Source: Coix lacryma-jobi var. lacryma-jobi (Eukaryota > Streptophyta > Magnoliopsida > Poales > Poaceae). From it: 64,000 nt of DNA. Numbering within the stretch: the stretch's first letter is position 1; the number at the start of each line of letters is the position of its first letter. This document shows positions 21,719 to 33,370 of this stretch, piece by piece. The notes below the pieces were generated by a model. The model had not been told where the DNA came from. It searched no databases and saw only the letters and a program-made list of their open reading frames with translations. Both the position numbers and the translations under genes were made by a program. Location of the stretch: positions 168,050,302-168,114,301 of the forward strand of contig CM019823.1 of assembly GCA_009763385.1 (NCBI GenBank). The letters are read 5' to 3'.

Positions 21719-22744
21719 ATGACTAGATTTGATCGACCAGAAAACTATGTTGATGATCCTGAAGTTTTAATCAGAAAAGCCAAAGCCAAGTTCAGGAAAT
21801 CTCCAACCACGTTAACCGAAGACACTCAAGCAAGAAGCTTAACACCAGTGTTAGAAGACATGGCTGACAAGACTCCGTGATTTCTCCGTGCCAACCACTG
21901 CCAACATCAGGACTGGACCAACAGTCAATGTGGGAACCGAGGGATTCGAACTCAAGCCATCTCTGATCAGCATGGTGCAAGCCAGCCAGTTTTGCGAGAA
22001 AAACACATGAAGATGCAAGTGCTCATCTCCAACACTTCCTGGAGATCTGCAGCACTTTCACTATCAAAGGAGTCACCAAGGATGCCATATACCTCCACCT
22101 ATTCCCATTCTCACTTTTGGGAAGAGCAAAGCAATGGTTTTACTCTAACAAAGACAAACACACTACATGAGAGATCTGCTCCACTGCTTTCCTAGCAAAG
22201 TTCTTTCCCATAGGCAAGACGAATGCCCTACGGGCGAAGATCTCAAGTTTTCAGCAACAATACGATGAATCTGTCCATAAGGCATGGGAACACTTTCAAG
22301 ATAACTTATCAGAATGCCCACACCATGGGATGGAGAATTGGCTACTTATGCAGACATTCTACTATGGGCTCACTTCGAGTGCCCGTGACAATATCGATGC
22401 AGCTGCTGCAGGATCGTTCTTGTCACTCACTATTAGAGAGGAAACAACTTTTATTGAGAAGATAGCTTCCAACCAAGGATGGAACGAAGAACGCACTCAA
22501 CCGAAGAAGAGAGGAGGAATGCATCAACTCAAAGGAAGTAGACATGCTGTTTGCTTAGATGGACCTACTCATAAAGAAGCTTGACGAACGACACCATGAG
22601 AAGAAGGAAGTCATGCACATCCACCATTCTCACATGACTTGTGAAGAATGTGGAGGCACTGGCCACACAGGAAGCAACTGCCCTGAAGTCCAAGAGGATG
22701 TGAACTACATCGACAACAACAACAACAACTATCATCCTCAATAG
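21719..22744 (+). pseudogene. gag: A1 gag remnant with zinc knuckle
   Basis: The likely start near 21720 reads MTRFDRPENYVDDPEV. The capsid domain of Athila type is in pieces in several frames: a segment around 21955-22150, then 22200-22470, and a part reading ASNQGWNEERTQ near 22466. The C-terminus has a CCHC knuckle CEECGGTGHTGSNC at about 22639-22680, followed by an Asn run from an AAC repeat (22711-22728). At least four frameshifts and one stop break it. Gag would form the virus-like particle. Confidence 0.75.
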
Positions 22745-22839
22745 AATCAAGGGTGAAATCAGCAACAGAGGCCCAACTACCAGAATAACTATCAGATAAC
22801 TACCAAGGTAATAAATTCAACCAACCGCCTTTAAGAGAA

Positions 22840-23580
22840 ATGATTGTTAATCAAAATAAAGTTATTGATAACATATCCAAAAAGATAGCTTCCAATAATA
22901 AAGTACTTGAAACCATTAATAATAGAATGGAAAGCTTTACTTCTGCTATTAAGAACAAGCTTAGCTTTAACAAGATGATAGAATCACAAATCTCTCAGTT
23001 AGCCGCTTCAGTACCTGTGATCGAAAAAGGTAAGATTCTGGGGAATCTGGAAGAATTAGAAAATGCAAATCTTGTAGACATTTCAATGCAGAGGATTACT
23101 TCACAGCTCTGCCAAGGCCAAAGTATAAAGGATGAGGAGATGAGAATTTGCCTGAGAGGAAAGAAGATCCAGGGAGACCTGTCATACCTATCACCATTGG
23201 ACCACATACCTTTGACGAAGTCGTCTGTGATCTTGGAGCAAGTCTCAACATTATGCCTAAGGTAATTTATGAGAAAATTCGTGGTCAACCATTGTTGTAC
23301 ACAACCATGAGTTTGCAGCTTGCAGATCAGACACCATGCTACCCCAAGGGAATCCTTGAAGATGTTCAAGTACAAGTTGGACAATCACCTGTCATAGTAG
23401 ATTTCATGATTGGTGGAAACAAGAGGAGATGAAAGAGCACCCATCATTTTGGAAGACCATTCTTGAGTACAACTGAAGTCATCATCTACAGTGAAAGCAT
23501 CAAGATCTGCTTCACGATCAATAATAGGAAGGAGAGGTTCAGTTTCAAGAATCACACACACTAGACTCGTGTACACCCTT
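22840..23580 (+). pseudogene. pol: A1 protease remnant
   Basis: The frame 23148-23432 has the catalytic motif DLGASLNIMP (about 23229-23258), the form common in Athila proteases. Its upstream linker with charged coiled-coil character is in the frame 22840-23265. After 23430 the C-terminal part (LEDHS and EVIIYSES wording) is in another frame. No RT follows. Confidence 0.75.
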
Positions 23581-23805
23581 AGTCACCATATGGTACGAGT
23601 ATGCACCTGCTGCCCGAAGAAGAACAACAACAATAGAAGGAGGAGGAACAAGACGAAGCCACAAGAACAAGAACTAGTATGGATGGTCAACACTGTGGAA
23701 CCATCAGGAGTTGTAGCAGAACCGACCAATTTATACCAGATTAAGCACCGAAATCTCCGCTCGAAGGATTTCAAACATTTCGCATCAGCCAAGATCGTAC
23801 TAGTT

Positions 23806-23909
23806 TAGCATACATGTCCACAAGTTACACCACAGTTTGACATAGTTCAAATCCATCAGAGTACGAAAAATATTACAAACCATAGTTTGATAAAAAGAGC
23901 AGAAGCAAC
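23806..23909. other. Pre-insertion flank left of the hAT element
   Basis: About 100 bp of AT-rich sequence with no gene. Its last eight bases, 23902-23909, are the left copy of the hAT target duplication. It should be continuous with 60855 onwards once the hAT element is removed. Confidence 0.5.
23902..23909 (+). repeat. hAT target site duplication, left copy
   Basis: GAAGCAAC is found here and at 60847-60854. Eight base pairs is the length made by hAT transposases. Confidence 0.8.
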
Positions 23910-24063
23910 TATAGTTGGCAACGGGCCATGCCAGCCCGACACGTTCTCGAGCCGTGCCGGCCGTTGATGGCCGTGCCGCTACGGGCCGTCGTGCTGGCTA
24001 GGCCGTGCTGCTATGGGCTACGGGCCTGGCTAGAGGCCCAGGCATGGGACTGCGGGTCATTTT

Positions 24064-26138
24064 TGAAGGACGAGAATACAATAGCATGGCGACAGAGGGG
24101 TGGTGAATGGGAGCTCAAAAATTTCTCTCGAAAATTTGGCTTTGTCCCACAAATCAACCCCCAAAAGCTTCGATCGAAGCCGTGATGCCCACGACCCTTG
24201 GAGAGGGTGGATGATCCCTAGGATCACAGTGAGGCACCACAAAGCGATAGCAAACCAAAAGCCAAAAGCACTGGCACAAGTTCGATCTTAGAAATCGAGT
24301 CCCAATGTAGATTGAAGGCTACGTCGGGAAATCCCCAAATACCGATGCTAACAAGTAGCAAGGATACTTAGAGAGGTTCCTAGGTGAACTAAGAAGCCAA
24401 CCGAGAAGTCCGAAAACCAAGCAAAGAAGTCGGGAGAGCGAACACACTAAAACTCAACAAGCAGCCAACTCCTGGACTGTCCGCCAGTACGGTCCCGGAC
24501 TGTCGGCTCAACCGCGGACTATCCGAGGGGGGATGGGGACTGTCCATCGGCAAATTCCCGAAACAGCATAGTTGCTGCAAGTCCCCTGGACGTTCCCGGA
24601 CTGTCCGCGAACTCCAACGGCGGACTGTCCGTTGGTCACTCAAAAAGCAAAATGGCCGAGGAACACAACACTTGGTCAGGCCCGTCCTCGACGTCGCTGA
24701 CTGTCTGCTTGGTCAAAACCGCGGACTATCCGTGACCTCACAGTGAAGGCAATTTTGGTCGCCCTTCACACACAACCTCCAAAATCCGAATCAAATCACA
24801 ATCCCACGTTCCCAAACTTGGAGAAGATGATCACGAGGTAGTTAGGAGACTATCCCAAGAAATCATTCGCTCAAATCGATTCAATCAACGTGAAATCGAA
24901 GGGAAGGTGTATGAACCGAAAAAGCACCACGAAAACAAAATCGACCCGATCTACTTGTTCGTGAGGAGTTAGATAAATTCCTTCAGTGGAAATGATCTCT
25001 CACTATAAAGAACAAGTTGATTCAAGTGGAATTCGAAAAGATGCAGTAGGGAGGGAGATCGAGTGACGGGAAAATCGCGGAGAAAACGAAGAACGCAAAG
25101 AACACGAACCAAAACATGAATCAACACATCGATCTGCAAACCGTGTGGCTACCACACGCTATACAACAGTGAGATTACGGTCTCACTTCCTCAAAATCTC
25201 CAGTACACAGAGGTATGGTTCTCTCCAGATCTCAGTTGCTACAGCAGGGGATTGGGAGAGCAGGAAAACCTAGAAGGCAAAGAGCAAATGGCTGAGATAG
25301 AATGGGAGGAGGGTGTCTCCCTCTACTTATCCTAATTCTAATTCCAACTCTACCCCTCACTAATTACAGAGCGAGCCAGCTAAACCTAGGGTATTCTGGA
25401 CCAAACTCATGGTAGGTGGTGATTCGACGGCCACGCCCGCACAACTGGTAGCGTTGCCTCGACGCAGCCTCACCGATTGCCGCCACGTGCTGCCATCGCT
25501 CTGCTCGTCTTCTCCCGGACTTTGCCCCCGGTTTTGATGCCCAAACCGGGAAACCAGCCTTCACGACCAAACCCCGGTTTTGAGGCCCAAACCGGGAAAC
25601 CAGCCGTCCATCGCCTGAGTTTTGTGGCCCAAACTCAGCAAACCCGCAGCACCCAGGTTTTGAGGCCCAAACCTGGAAACCGTCCTCAGCCCGAGTTTTG
25701 TGGCCCAAACTCAGAAAACATCAGCGCCTAGGTTTTGAGGCCCAATCCTGGAAACCGTCCACTCGGTGGGTTTTCTGTGGCTCAACCACCAAACCGAGCC
25801 GTAGAGAGGATGCACCGCCTGTGCACCCCATCCATCGAAACGTGTCCCCAGGTCCTCGACCCAAGCACACCATGTCCGTAAGTCTTCGCTCGTCGCTGTC
25901 CCAGGTTGTTAGCCACCACAGCTGATCCTCGGGCCACCGGTCCTCAGTCCAAGCCTCACGTCCGCCCTTCGCCACTCTCGGTCCATCGGCACGGCACGTC
26001 TCTACTTGACCTTCACCTTGCCTTTGATCACTGTATCCGTGCTTGACACCTGCACAACACAAGCCAAAGAACATGTGCATCATCCCAGTTGACAATCACT
26101 CATCACTCAGAGACTCGGCATACACCCATGTATCCGCA
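24064..26138 (-). repeat. S2 3' LTR
   Basis: Plus-strand start TGAAGGACGAGAATAC and end CATGTATCCGCA, 2075 bp. Contains CGGACTGTCCG-type palindromes (24470-24640) and the hairpin array (25527-25790). Its subtype (for example CAACAAGCAGCCAACTCC near 24460) is that of the S2 5' LTR, not that of S3. Confidence 0.88.
25527..25790. repeat. Hairpin array in S2 3' LTR
   Basis: Successive 24 bp hairpins at 25527-25550, 25573-25596, 25615-25638, 25653-25676 and 25691-25714, plus weaker ones after that. Arms are CCCGGTTT/AAACCGGG twice, CTGAGTTT/AAACTCAG, CCAGGTTT/AAACCTGG and CCGAGTTT/AAACTCAG. The 8-base loop stays TG(A or T)(G or T)GCCC. Confidence 0.8.
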
Positions 26139-26150
26139 ATCTCCCCCTTG
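26139..26150 (-). other. S2 polypurine tract
   Basis: Minus strand CAAGGGGGAGAT directly before the LTR start TGCGGATACATGG. The same tract is at 43242-43253 in S3. Confidence 0.85.
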
Positions 26151-27032
26151 ATGAGTGCATTGTCAACTACCAACACAAATCATAATGGAATAGAGGAAGG
26201 AAGGAGGAAGAAAGAGAGAGAACTCGACCAAATGACCTAAAAGCATAGCAAAGCCAAAGAAGGTCAAGTGAAAAGAGCAAGACAACTTGGTTCCCAAAGA
26301 CATGGGCAACGGCTCCATGCAACCAAGCAAAGCAAAGCTAGCCCTCAAGAAGAGGTAGAACAGGCTCAACACCGCTAGCGGGAAAGCTCAATACCAATTG
26401 GAAAATCAATTGAAAATCAAGCAAAACAGAGCTAGCCCTCAAGAAGAGGCAGAACGGGCTCAACACCGCTAGCGAGAAAGCTCGATACCAAACGAAGAAA
26501 GCTTGATACCAACTGAAGAGCATAACAGCAAAGGTGCTAGTTCCTCAAGAAAGAGGCAAAGGCTCAACACAACTAGCTACCAAAAATGCTCCGAACCAAC
26601 TGTTACCAGCTCAAAAACTTCCCCTCAAATAGTGCACATAACCAAGAAGTCGAACACAGAGAGCACATATGACATAACCAAGAAGTCGAACACAGAGAGC
26701 ACATATGATTTGACAATATTTTCTCCCCCTTAGTTGAAAATGCACTATCAAGAGACTCCCCTCCAAATGCATATGAGTCAAAATGCAAGTTAGTAGCTTC
26801 AGGAATATAGTCGATAGAATGAGAAGATGCTCGACAGAGTGCAGATCCGATGACTCATAGCAGAGGCTCAAACTGATCACCAAATACGAAATCTGAACAT
26901 TGGAGCAAAATGAGCAGTTTTCAGCCAAAAAGGTATTCACCATCAAAATAGCACTAAGCATGTATAGACAGGATGTCAAACAAGTGCTAAACATGTATAC
27001 AAGGTGAACTACCCGTAGCATAGGTCAACCAT
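26151..27032 (-). other. S2 3' untranslated region, PPT-proximal part
   Basis: No gene is supported. It holds three copies of a compensated stem-loop (26337-26379, 26431-26473, 26536-26577). A perfect 36 bp tandem duplication lies at 26636-26707 that S3 lacks, and a PPT-like CTCCCCCTTAG at 26722-26732. The A2 insertion point with its duplication ACCAT (27028-27032) closes the stretch. A minus-strand frame at 26611-27021 is not kept in S3. Confidence 0.65.
26337..26577. repeat. Three stem-loop repeats before the S2 PPT
   Basis: Units of about 43 bp. Outer arms are GCTAGC/GCTAGC in the first two and GCTAGTT/AACTAGC in the third. An inner CCTC/GAGG stem with loop AAGAA or AAGAAA is present in all. 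The rest of the unit includes GGCTCAACAC. Confidence 0.7.
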
Positions 27033-28508
27033 TGTGACAGTCATTAATGTCAATATTATACCATCAACTAATGCATAGAATGACCTAAAATAAACCATAA
27101 AGCATAGTTGTAGGGTTTGAAACTAACAAGTTCCACGAGTTTTGGTGCTCTCACTTGTTTTGTAGGACATCCATGTTTTTACCAAATAAAATTATCTCAA
27201 GTGATGAAATAGAGCACACCATTGCGAAGACCTCATCGAGACGATCGAAACGGACATATGGTTTGCTAAATTTGGAGTCCCGACGAGAGAGTCCTCGATG
27301 GATACGACTTGGAAGATTCTAGAACATTTCGGAACATTCCAGAAGACACGAGAAGGCGACCCACGGAAGGCGGGGCCCACCTGTCATAGGGGCAGACCGA
27401 CCGGTCTCCCTGCTGGACTGACCGGTCTGGTACAGGGCCCAAACTCGCCCCCCCTTCGTGTGACGCACTCCAACCGACCTCTCCAACGCGTTTTGGCCCA
27501 TTTAGGCCCAAGTGCATATGGCGAAGGATTTAGTCCCACATCGCTTGCCCAAGGTGGAAGGGAGGCCAGGAGCCCCTATATAATAAACCCAGGACCCCCT
27601 GAGGCAACACCATCATCATCTGGGAGTCTTTGTAGAGGCGTCCCTCGAAGGACAAACCTCTCCTCCCTAGAGAATTAGGTTTAGATTTTCCAATGTAATA
27701 GCTTAGCTTTAGTGAGGAGTTAGGGAGAGCAGAGCTGCGCTACGGTTCCGGAGGAGTCTTCAGAGTTTTGGTATGTCTTTGTATCTTTCTTTGTAAGACT
27801 TATGCTTTAATATATTTATCTTCTCTATTTACTTTATGCTTTATTATATGATTAGTATAGTTGTTATATCTTGGCATGGGATCTTCGCTCGTATTGAGTG
27901 CTCTAGTTATTCATGGTAATTAGAGTAGTAATCGCTAGATTAGACATGGTGTTTAGTCTATAGGTTACCTGAGGTTGCGCTCAATCCCACGGAATAGTTG
28001 TGGTAGCCCCAGGGGTGAGAGCTCTGTTAGGCCTTCGTAGTCCACCACGTTCGGATTGATGTTTCGTAGAGCTTTTGGCAGCCTTCTCCCAACTACCTTT
28101 TTCCCAGTCTTCTTCGAGAGTTGGAAAGGACCTGCTGCTCCAAAGTGCCAATGTTTATGACTGCTATATCTTTTCATCTTTGTTGATTTAGAACACAAGT
28201 AATAGAGAAGTACGTAGGAACCTTGATCTCTTCCGTTGTTGTCTCCCGCTATAGTTGTCTATACATTTATCATTGAATTCTCTTTGATGTACTTTCATAT
28301 TCATATCATATATCATTTACCCCTGCTTTAGTCTATTAGTACTCTGAGTTAGTAGATGCGTGATAGTGAGTTATCAGATTCTTGACCCTAGCTTCCCTGT
28401 GGTAAAATATAAATAACGATCCTGGAATACTTCCGGTAAAATCCTACAATGGTGTTCTGTGCGCTTGCGGAATCTTTCATATTCTATTTGCATTAACAAA
28501 CGTCAACA
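27033..28508 (+). repeat. A2 5' LTR
   Basis: 1476 bp, TGTGACAGTC (TGTTGACGGTC in the 3' copy) to AACGTCAACA. TATA box at 27577-27584. The ends form the inverted repeat TGTTGACG/CGTCAACA. Confidence 0.92.
27577..27584 (+). promoter_or_regulatory. TATA box in A2 5' LTR
   Basis: CTATATAATAAACCC; same in the 3' LTR at about 33913-33920. Confidence 0.7.
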
Positions 28509-28514
28509 AGCATT

Positions 28515-28535
28515 TTTGGCGCCGTTGCCAGGGAA
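28515..28535 (+). other. A2 primer binding site
   Basis: TTTGGCGCCGTTGCCAGGGA begins a few bases after the LTR end. It is the primer-site wording typical of Athila and related gypsy elements, thought to pair with tRNA-Asp. Confidence 0.75.
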
Positions 28536-30285
28536 GCAATTGGTGTAAAGATTTTGATAATGATCTTGATGTCAGCTAATTTAGTGTACCACTAGCTTTA
28601 GTAGGATTACCCCATGTTCTGTTGAGTGTGGAATAGACAGGACATCAGACGTCGTTTCGACCTTATGGCGAGCTTCCACAAGAATGAAGAACCCAGGGTG
28701 CATGAACATTTCAAGATCCATCATTAACTCTAGAACTCTGCCATCTCACAGGTTTGTGTATACATATATATTATTCTAACCATGTGTAGATTGGAGAAAA
28801 GGTCGCCGTCACAACAATTTAACTCCCATCCCATGTGACGGATATTTACGCCGCATCACTCACAAATCCCAGTTGTGAGTCATGGTAAGTATGATCAAGG
28901 TGAGACAGTCTTGCTCATGGACTTTAAACTTTATGAGTAGTTATCTTTAAATCCTTGCATTCCACTGCATGTTACTTTGAATCATCCTTGCATCCACTCC
29001 ATTTAGTTTATGTTTTCTCATATCAGTTCCTTGCATGCATTCATGTCATCTGCATCTAAAAAAATATATTAAAGAAAAAAAAAAGAAAAAAAAATTCCTC
29101 ACTGTGATCATACTCTTTCATCTCTATTTGAATAAATCTCTTTTATGCTTTCATGCTACCTTTGTTTATGCTAGTATATTTTGGTTTGAAGGTACTTCCC
29201 TAGGGTACTTTCGTAGGCTTTTTAAATTAAGCGTGGTGCTTAGGTTAAATAGTCTACCTTAATCAAATTAGACACGAGTTTGGTTTGATTATTGATCTAA
29301 AATTACCTTGTGTAGACATTGGATATTTTGTTGGACTAACCCCTGCAGAGAACTCTAAATATATTTGGGAAAGTCCTGAGATGAATTCACATCACAGATG
29401 AAGCAAGGCATACGGTGAACTGCATAATGAAGACTCAGCTCATTCATCATGGATGAAAGAACTGTGAGTATTAAAGTTTTTTTCAATTTATCTTCTACTG
29501 CAAGTATCTTGCCTTGAACCATGTTAAAATGCAGCCAACACATAAAATGCTAGTCTATGCTAAAGTAATCCTAAAATCATCTTTTCATTAGCATGGATGA
29601 ATAACACATAAGTTGTGGATAACAACCCATGTTTCACATTGAGTACAATCCTTCAGGTATGTGTCCACTAACATTTTGTAGGAGATGAGATTTGCTTGTT
29701 CATGGTGTGAACTTAAAGATCCAAAACCAACCCGTGGATAGACAAAACTCATCATCAGACAACTCACTAGTGATGTCGAAGGCAGCCAAGCTTTGAGCCA
29801 TCCCAAGGCCTAAGCCAGGACACTTATGACGAGTAGGATGCAACTCACCCCATATGGGTCAATCTATGCCTACGCTCATCATTGTCGAAGACATCAACAC
29901 TGACACCAACAACAAATATCAGGGAGACAATATGCCACTACATCATAACATCTATGTGTCGTCCGAAGGAAGTTGTTGGTGGTTCACTATAAAGACAAGC
30001 AGTGGAAGTTCTCCTCACTTCTAATCATTGTAACACAAGAGCTAGTTTGAGGGATGAGGTGGAACGACTTCAACAACAACAAGGTCTACAATTTCAACTC
30101 ATGAACATGTTGTTGAAGAAATCCGGGCATCCACCTACTTCACAAGCCAGCTTGGGGGAGACACAATTTTGTTGTCTAGATCTACTTCACGATCAAGGGT
30201 AGGAAGGAGAAATCCAGCTTCAAGACACTTTGACCTCCTACTCACCACTTTGATTAGTACAAGACACTAGACGCTGCCCTAGCCA
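28536..30285 (+). other. A2 internal region without genes
   Basis: No frame with family likeness. Short poly-A tracts (29057-29095) and AT-rich sequence dominate. A weak frame at 30002-30202, with a Gln-rich coiled-coil look, may be a gag remnant. An AGCTTGGGGGAGAC word at 30143-30157 resembles the PPT wording of the family. Confidence 0.5.
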
Positions 30286-30289
30286 AGAA

Positions 30290-30402
30290 GAAGAATATGA
30301 TCCATCACTCATTCTTGGAAGATCGTTCTTGAACACCACCAATGTTGTCATCTATGTCGGACCTGGAGACGTCCACTTTTGGATCTTCGATCAAAAGAAT
30401 TG
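30290..30402 (+). pseudogene. pol: A2 protease C-terminal remnant
   Basis: Translation in one frame gives ILGRSFLNTTNVVIYVGPG, the C-terminal wording of Athila proteases. A1 has the matching piece near 23450-23500. The catalytic part is not seen. It ends at a stop near 30402. Confidence 0.55.
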
Positions 30403-33350
30403 ACTACACCACTTATGAGCAGCCGAAGAAACCAAGAGACGACGTTGACTCAACCGATGAAGGAAGAACAAACTACCAGGAATTGAGGAGACATCATAAA
30501 GGATGAAGCCACTGCACCACAAGAATTAGAAGATGGAGAGATAGTACCGAGCCTACAAATCAAGAGAATAATTGACAAAGTCTCCATCGTCTGGACCTGT
30601 TGAGAAGAAGACTCAGCTGGCCCACTGTGAGATAAGCAAGAGAAGACAAGCCATTTATGAACAATAACCAGATAAACAAGAGAAGCTTCCACAAGGTGGT
30701 TCGACACAATCACTCTTCAATGATAAGGTAACATTTCAAGGTAAGTGTCATCAGTTTAAAAGCTTCTCTTTTAATCTGGTATGCGCATCAATAAAGAACC
30801 AAGATGTTTAAGTTGCACCTCGCATGATCCAACCTAATCAACTCAACATGTTCAGTTCTTTACTTTTGTTCTTAGCTTTACTCTCTTGAATCTCACTATT
30901 AACCAAATGAGCTAAAATGTTACGCATCTAACCTTTGGAAGATGATATATCACAATCATGAAAAGATGACACATTATGCATAGATTATCCTTCCTTGGGT
31001 TAAGTAATATGATCTGTTAAATATTTTAAGATGGTACTTTTATGCTCATCTTTTGATCCTATCACTCATGTTAAGATTGAAAACAACAAGTTCATCTTGT
31101 TCAATGTGCCTAAGGTTAGAGAGGAATGAACAAAACTTTTGGTTCTGTTGGTGTTTTCCACCAACAGAGCCTATGCACTTGATCTCTACCTTGTCTTTAT
31201 GAGCAGGACACACTCTTGAGCATAATATGGAGGGGTTTGTCAACTCCCAAATTCTACAGAGTGAAGGTCCTGGATCTACAAGAACATGCACACTGAGCAA
31301 GATGCCACCAGCTTTCACAATTAATGTTTCACTTTAAATTGCTGGGCGAACGAAGAACATGAGTGACACCATATCAAGAGGTGTAGTTATCAAGTATATA
31401 TATCGGAATCAAATGATGCACCTCAGGAATGAACATGGTGAGAAGTCCTGTTCAGAGGACTTAAAACATTGAACCCTCGCCGAAAGGTAAATCGGTAGTT
31501 ATCCATATTTATCTTTTCTGCATTAGTTTCCATTTTGCATATTTACTTTCCATCATCATCTCTCCATAGCATATTTACTTTTCTGCATTAGCATTGCATA
31601 AAAAAAGAGAGAAAATATTTTACTTTTTGCACTGCATCATAAAACCTAAAGCCCCATGTGAATAATTCTATGGTGTGTAAAACCCACATGAAATATTCAC
31701 CATGGTGGCATAAAAACAAAAATAAATATGCATACATTCATCCTGTTGCATTTTCTCTTGCATCATAAAAAAATATTAAAATACAAAAAATATTGAGAAA
31801 GAGATCTTACTGAAACTCTGGACAACTAAGGCTTGAGTGATCAACCACTAACGCTTAATCTATTCCACAAGTTTTGTTGTCTATTTGAGTTTCATAGGAT
31901 TGAAAGACCAAGAAAAGCTGACGAGCAAGTGGATGTTCCATCCACTGTTGGAGCACTGTTTCAACAACCATCAACATCAATTAATGCTCTGATAGAGGAA
32001 GAACATTAGTTGCTACTTTGCAAGATCAAACGACTACGTCAATATTCAGCTTGGGGGAAAGCACCCCCATGTATCAGGTAAGTATTTTTTATCTTCTTAA
32101 GTTTTCTTTCTATAAACAAATTCAAAATAAAAAAATGTGAGCACATGAAGGCTCACCCTTAAAAATAAAAAGAACAAAAATATTCGGGCACATGAAGGCT
32201 CGATGCGATCGAAAGGATTAGCTAGGGGGAGACGCACCCCCGTTATCTTCGTGATTAGGTATGTCTTAGTACTATCTTAATATTTTAAATAATAGGTTAT
32301 AGTGTGTGTTAGATTAAATAAATAAAGCATGTCAAATCTAAAGAACTCTCTCCCTAATTTCTTAAAATGGAAAATGAATGATTCTATTTATTTTGCTAGT
32401 ATTTCTTCTAGTACCTAGCCTTTAAGCATGAGTTCTCTTAAGTTTAAAAATTAATGATGCCTTAAAATGAAATTAAATATATGGGTAGCAAATGCTTGAT
32501 CCAGAGTCTTGTAATTGACATATATGATATGTGATGATCTGAGCTACTGTTATCTTGTTCTAAAACAACACTAGAGTTCCGGAGATTTTCCAATATTAAG
32601 ATGACAAATAATTGCATTGAGTTAAATTAAGCTTTGTTGACCCTATGAGAAGTTATCATGCTATTGAATTGAGATCACTTACACATTTCATCCATCTTTC
32701 GCACAAATGTTCATGATTATCTGTTGCTATCCTCTCAAAAGTTTGTTGGAAGCATGTGGCTATTGAAAAAAAAAGAGAAAAAAAACCGAGGAAATAAAAA
32801 GGGACAAATGTCCGAAACCTCAAAAAGATAGATCGCGAGGAAATAAAAAGGGACAAGTGTCCGGAACCTCGAAGAAAAAGAAAAAAAAAGAAAAAAATGA
32901 TGAATATCAGAAAAAATGGGCACGTGCCCGACAGTAGAATTAGCCTGATAGCCATGTGTTTCTAATAGACAAAAGAGAGTGATATATTCAAAAGAGCATC
33001 CGCCTCCATTCTCCATACACATGCACTTCTCGATTCAATAGTATGGTTGACTTTGTCTTTGGATCCTTGTTTAATTTGGCAACATATGTTCTTAAACTTT
33101 TGAAAATTCATAAAAACTCCGAAATAATGGTGAAGTGAAGGAACTAGAGACATGGTGCTTGATTTGATCGTTCTATCTTTCAATTACTCAAGATTCAAGG
33201 TAAAGTACTAAGCCCCATGATGAATAATATGATATCTTTTTCTAATCCAAATGAGAACTTTTGTTTGAATGCATATGTACTTGTTAGAAGTGCAGATATT
33301 GCAGCAACTCCTGATCCATTGTTGAGTTTGGCTTTGCTAAGGGACTAGCA
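30403..33350 (+). other. A2 3' non-coding region with hairpins
   Basis: No genes. It holds a strong hairpin at 31141-31171 and two G5/C5 hairpins after GCTTGGGGG and GCTAGGGGG (32049-32069, 32222-32241). Two hairpins share the loop ACATGAAG (32137-32156, 32185-32202). Three palindromes lie between A-rich tracts at 32802-32813, 32851-32862 and 32918-32929. Confidence 0.65.
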
Positions 33351-33370
33351 AAGGGTAAGCTTGGGGAACT
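33351..33370 (+). other. A2 polypurine tract
   Basis: AAGGGTAAGCTTGGGGAACT directly before the 3' LTR start. Confidence 0.65.

Larger units (their letters stand above)
18605..23805 (+). mobile_element. A1: Athila-like Ty3/gypsy element, 3' truncated
   Basis: A 2.84 kb 5' LTR is followed by a primer-site-like sequence, a broken gag and a broken protease. RT, RNase H, integrase and the 3' LTR are absent. The gag/protease wording is that of the Athila lineage. The right border is inferred: Athila-type wording fades near 23805, and the next 100 bp look like the sequence that resumes at 60855 beyond the hAT element. Confidence 0.7.

Noticed and set aside
26611..27021. Minus-strand frame rich in hydrophobic residues as a possible Sirevirus env-like gene
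   Set aside because: The matching part of S3 has a different frame and residues, the frame spans the 36 bp duplication, and there is no signal peptide or transmembrane pattern of an envelope protein.
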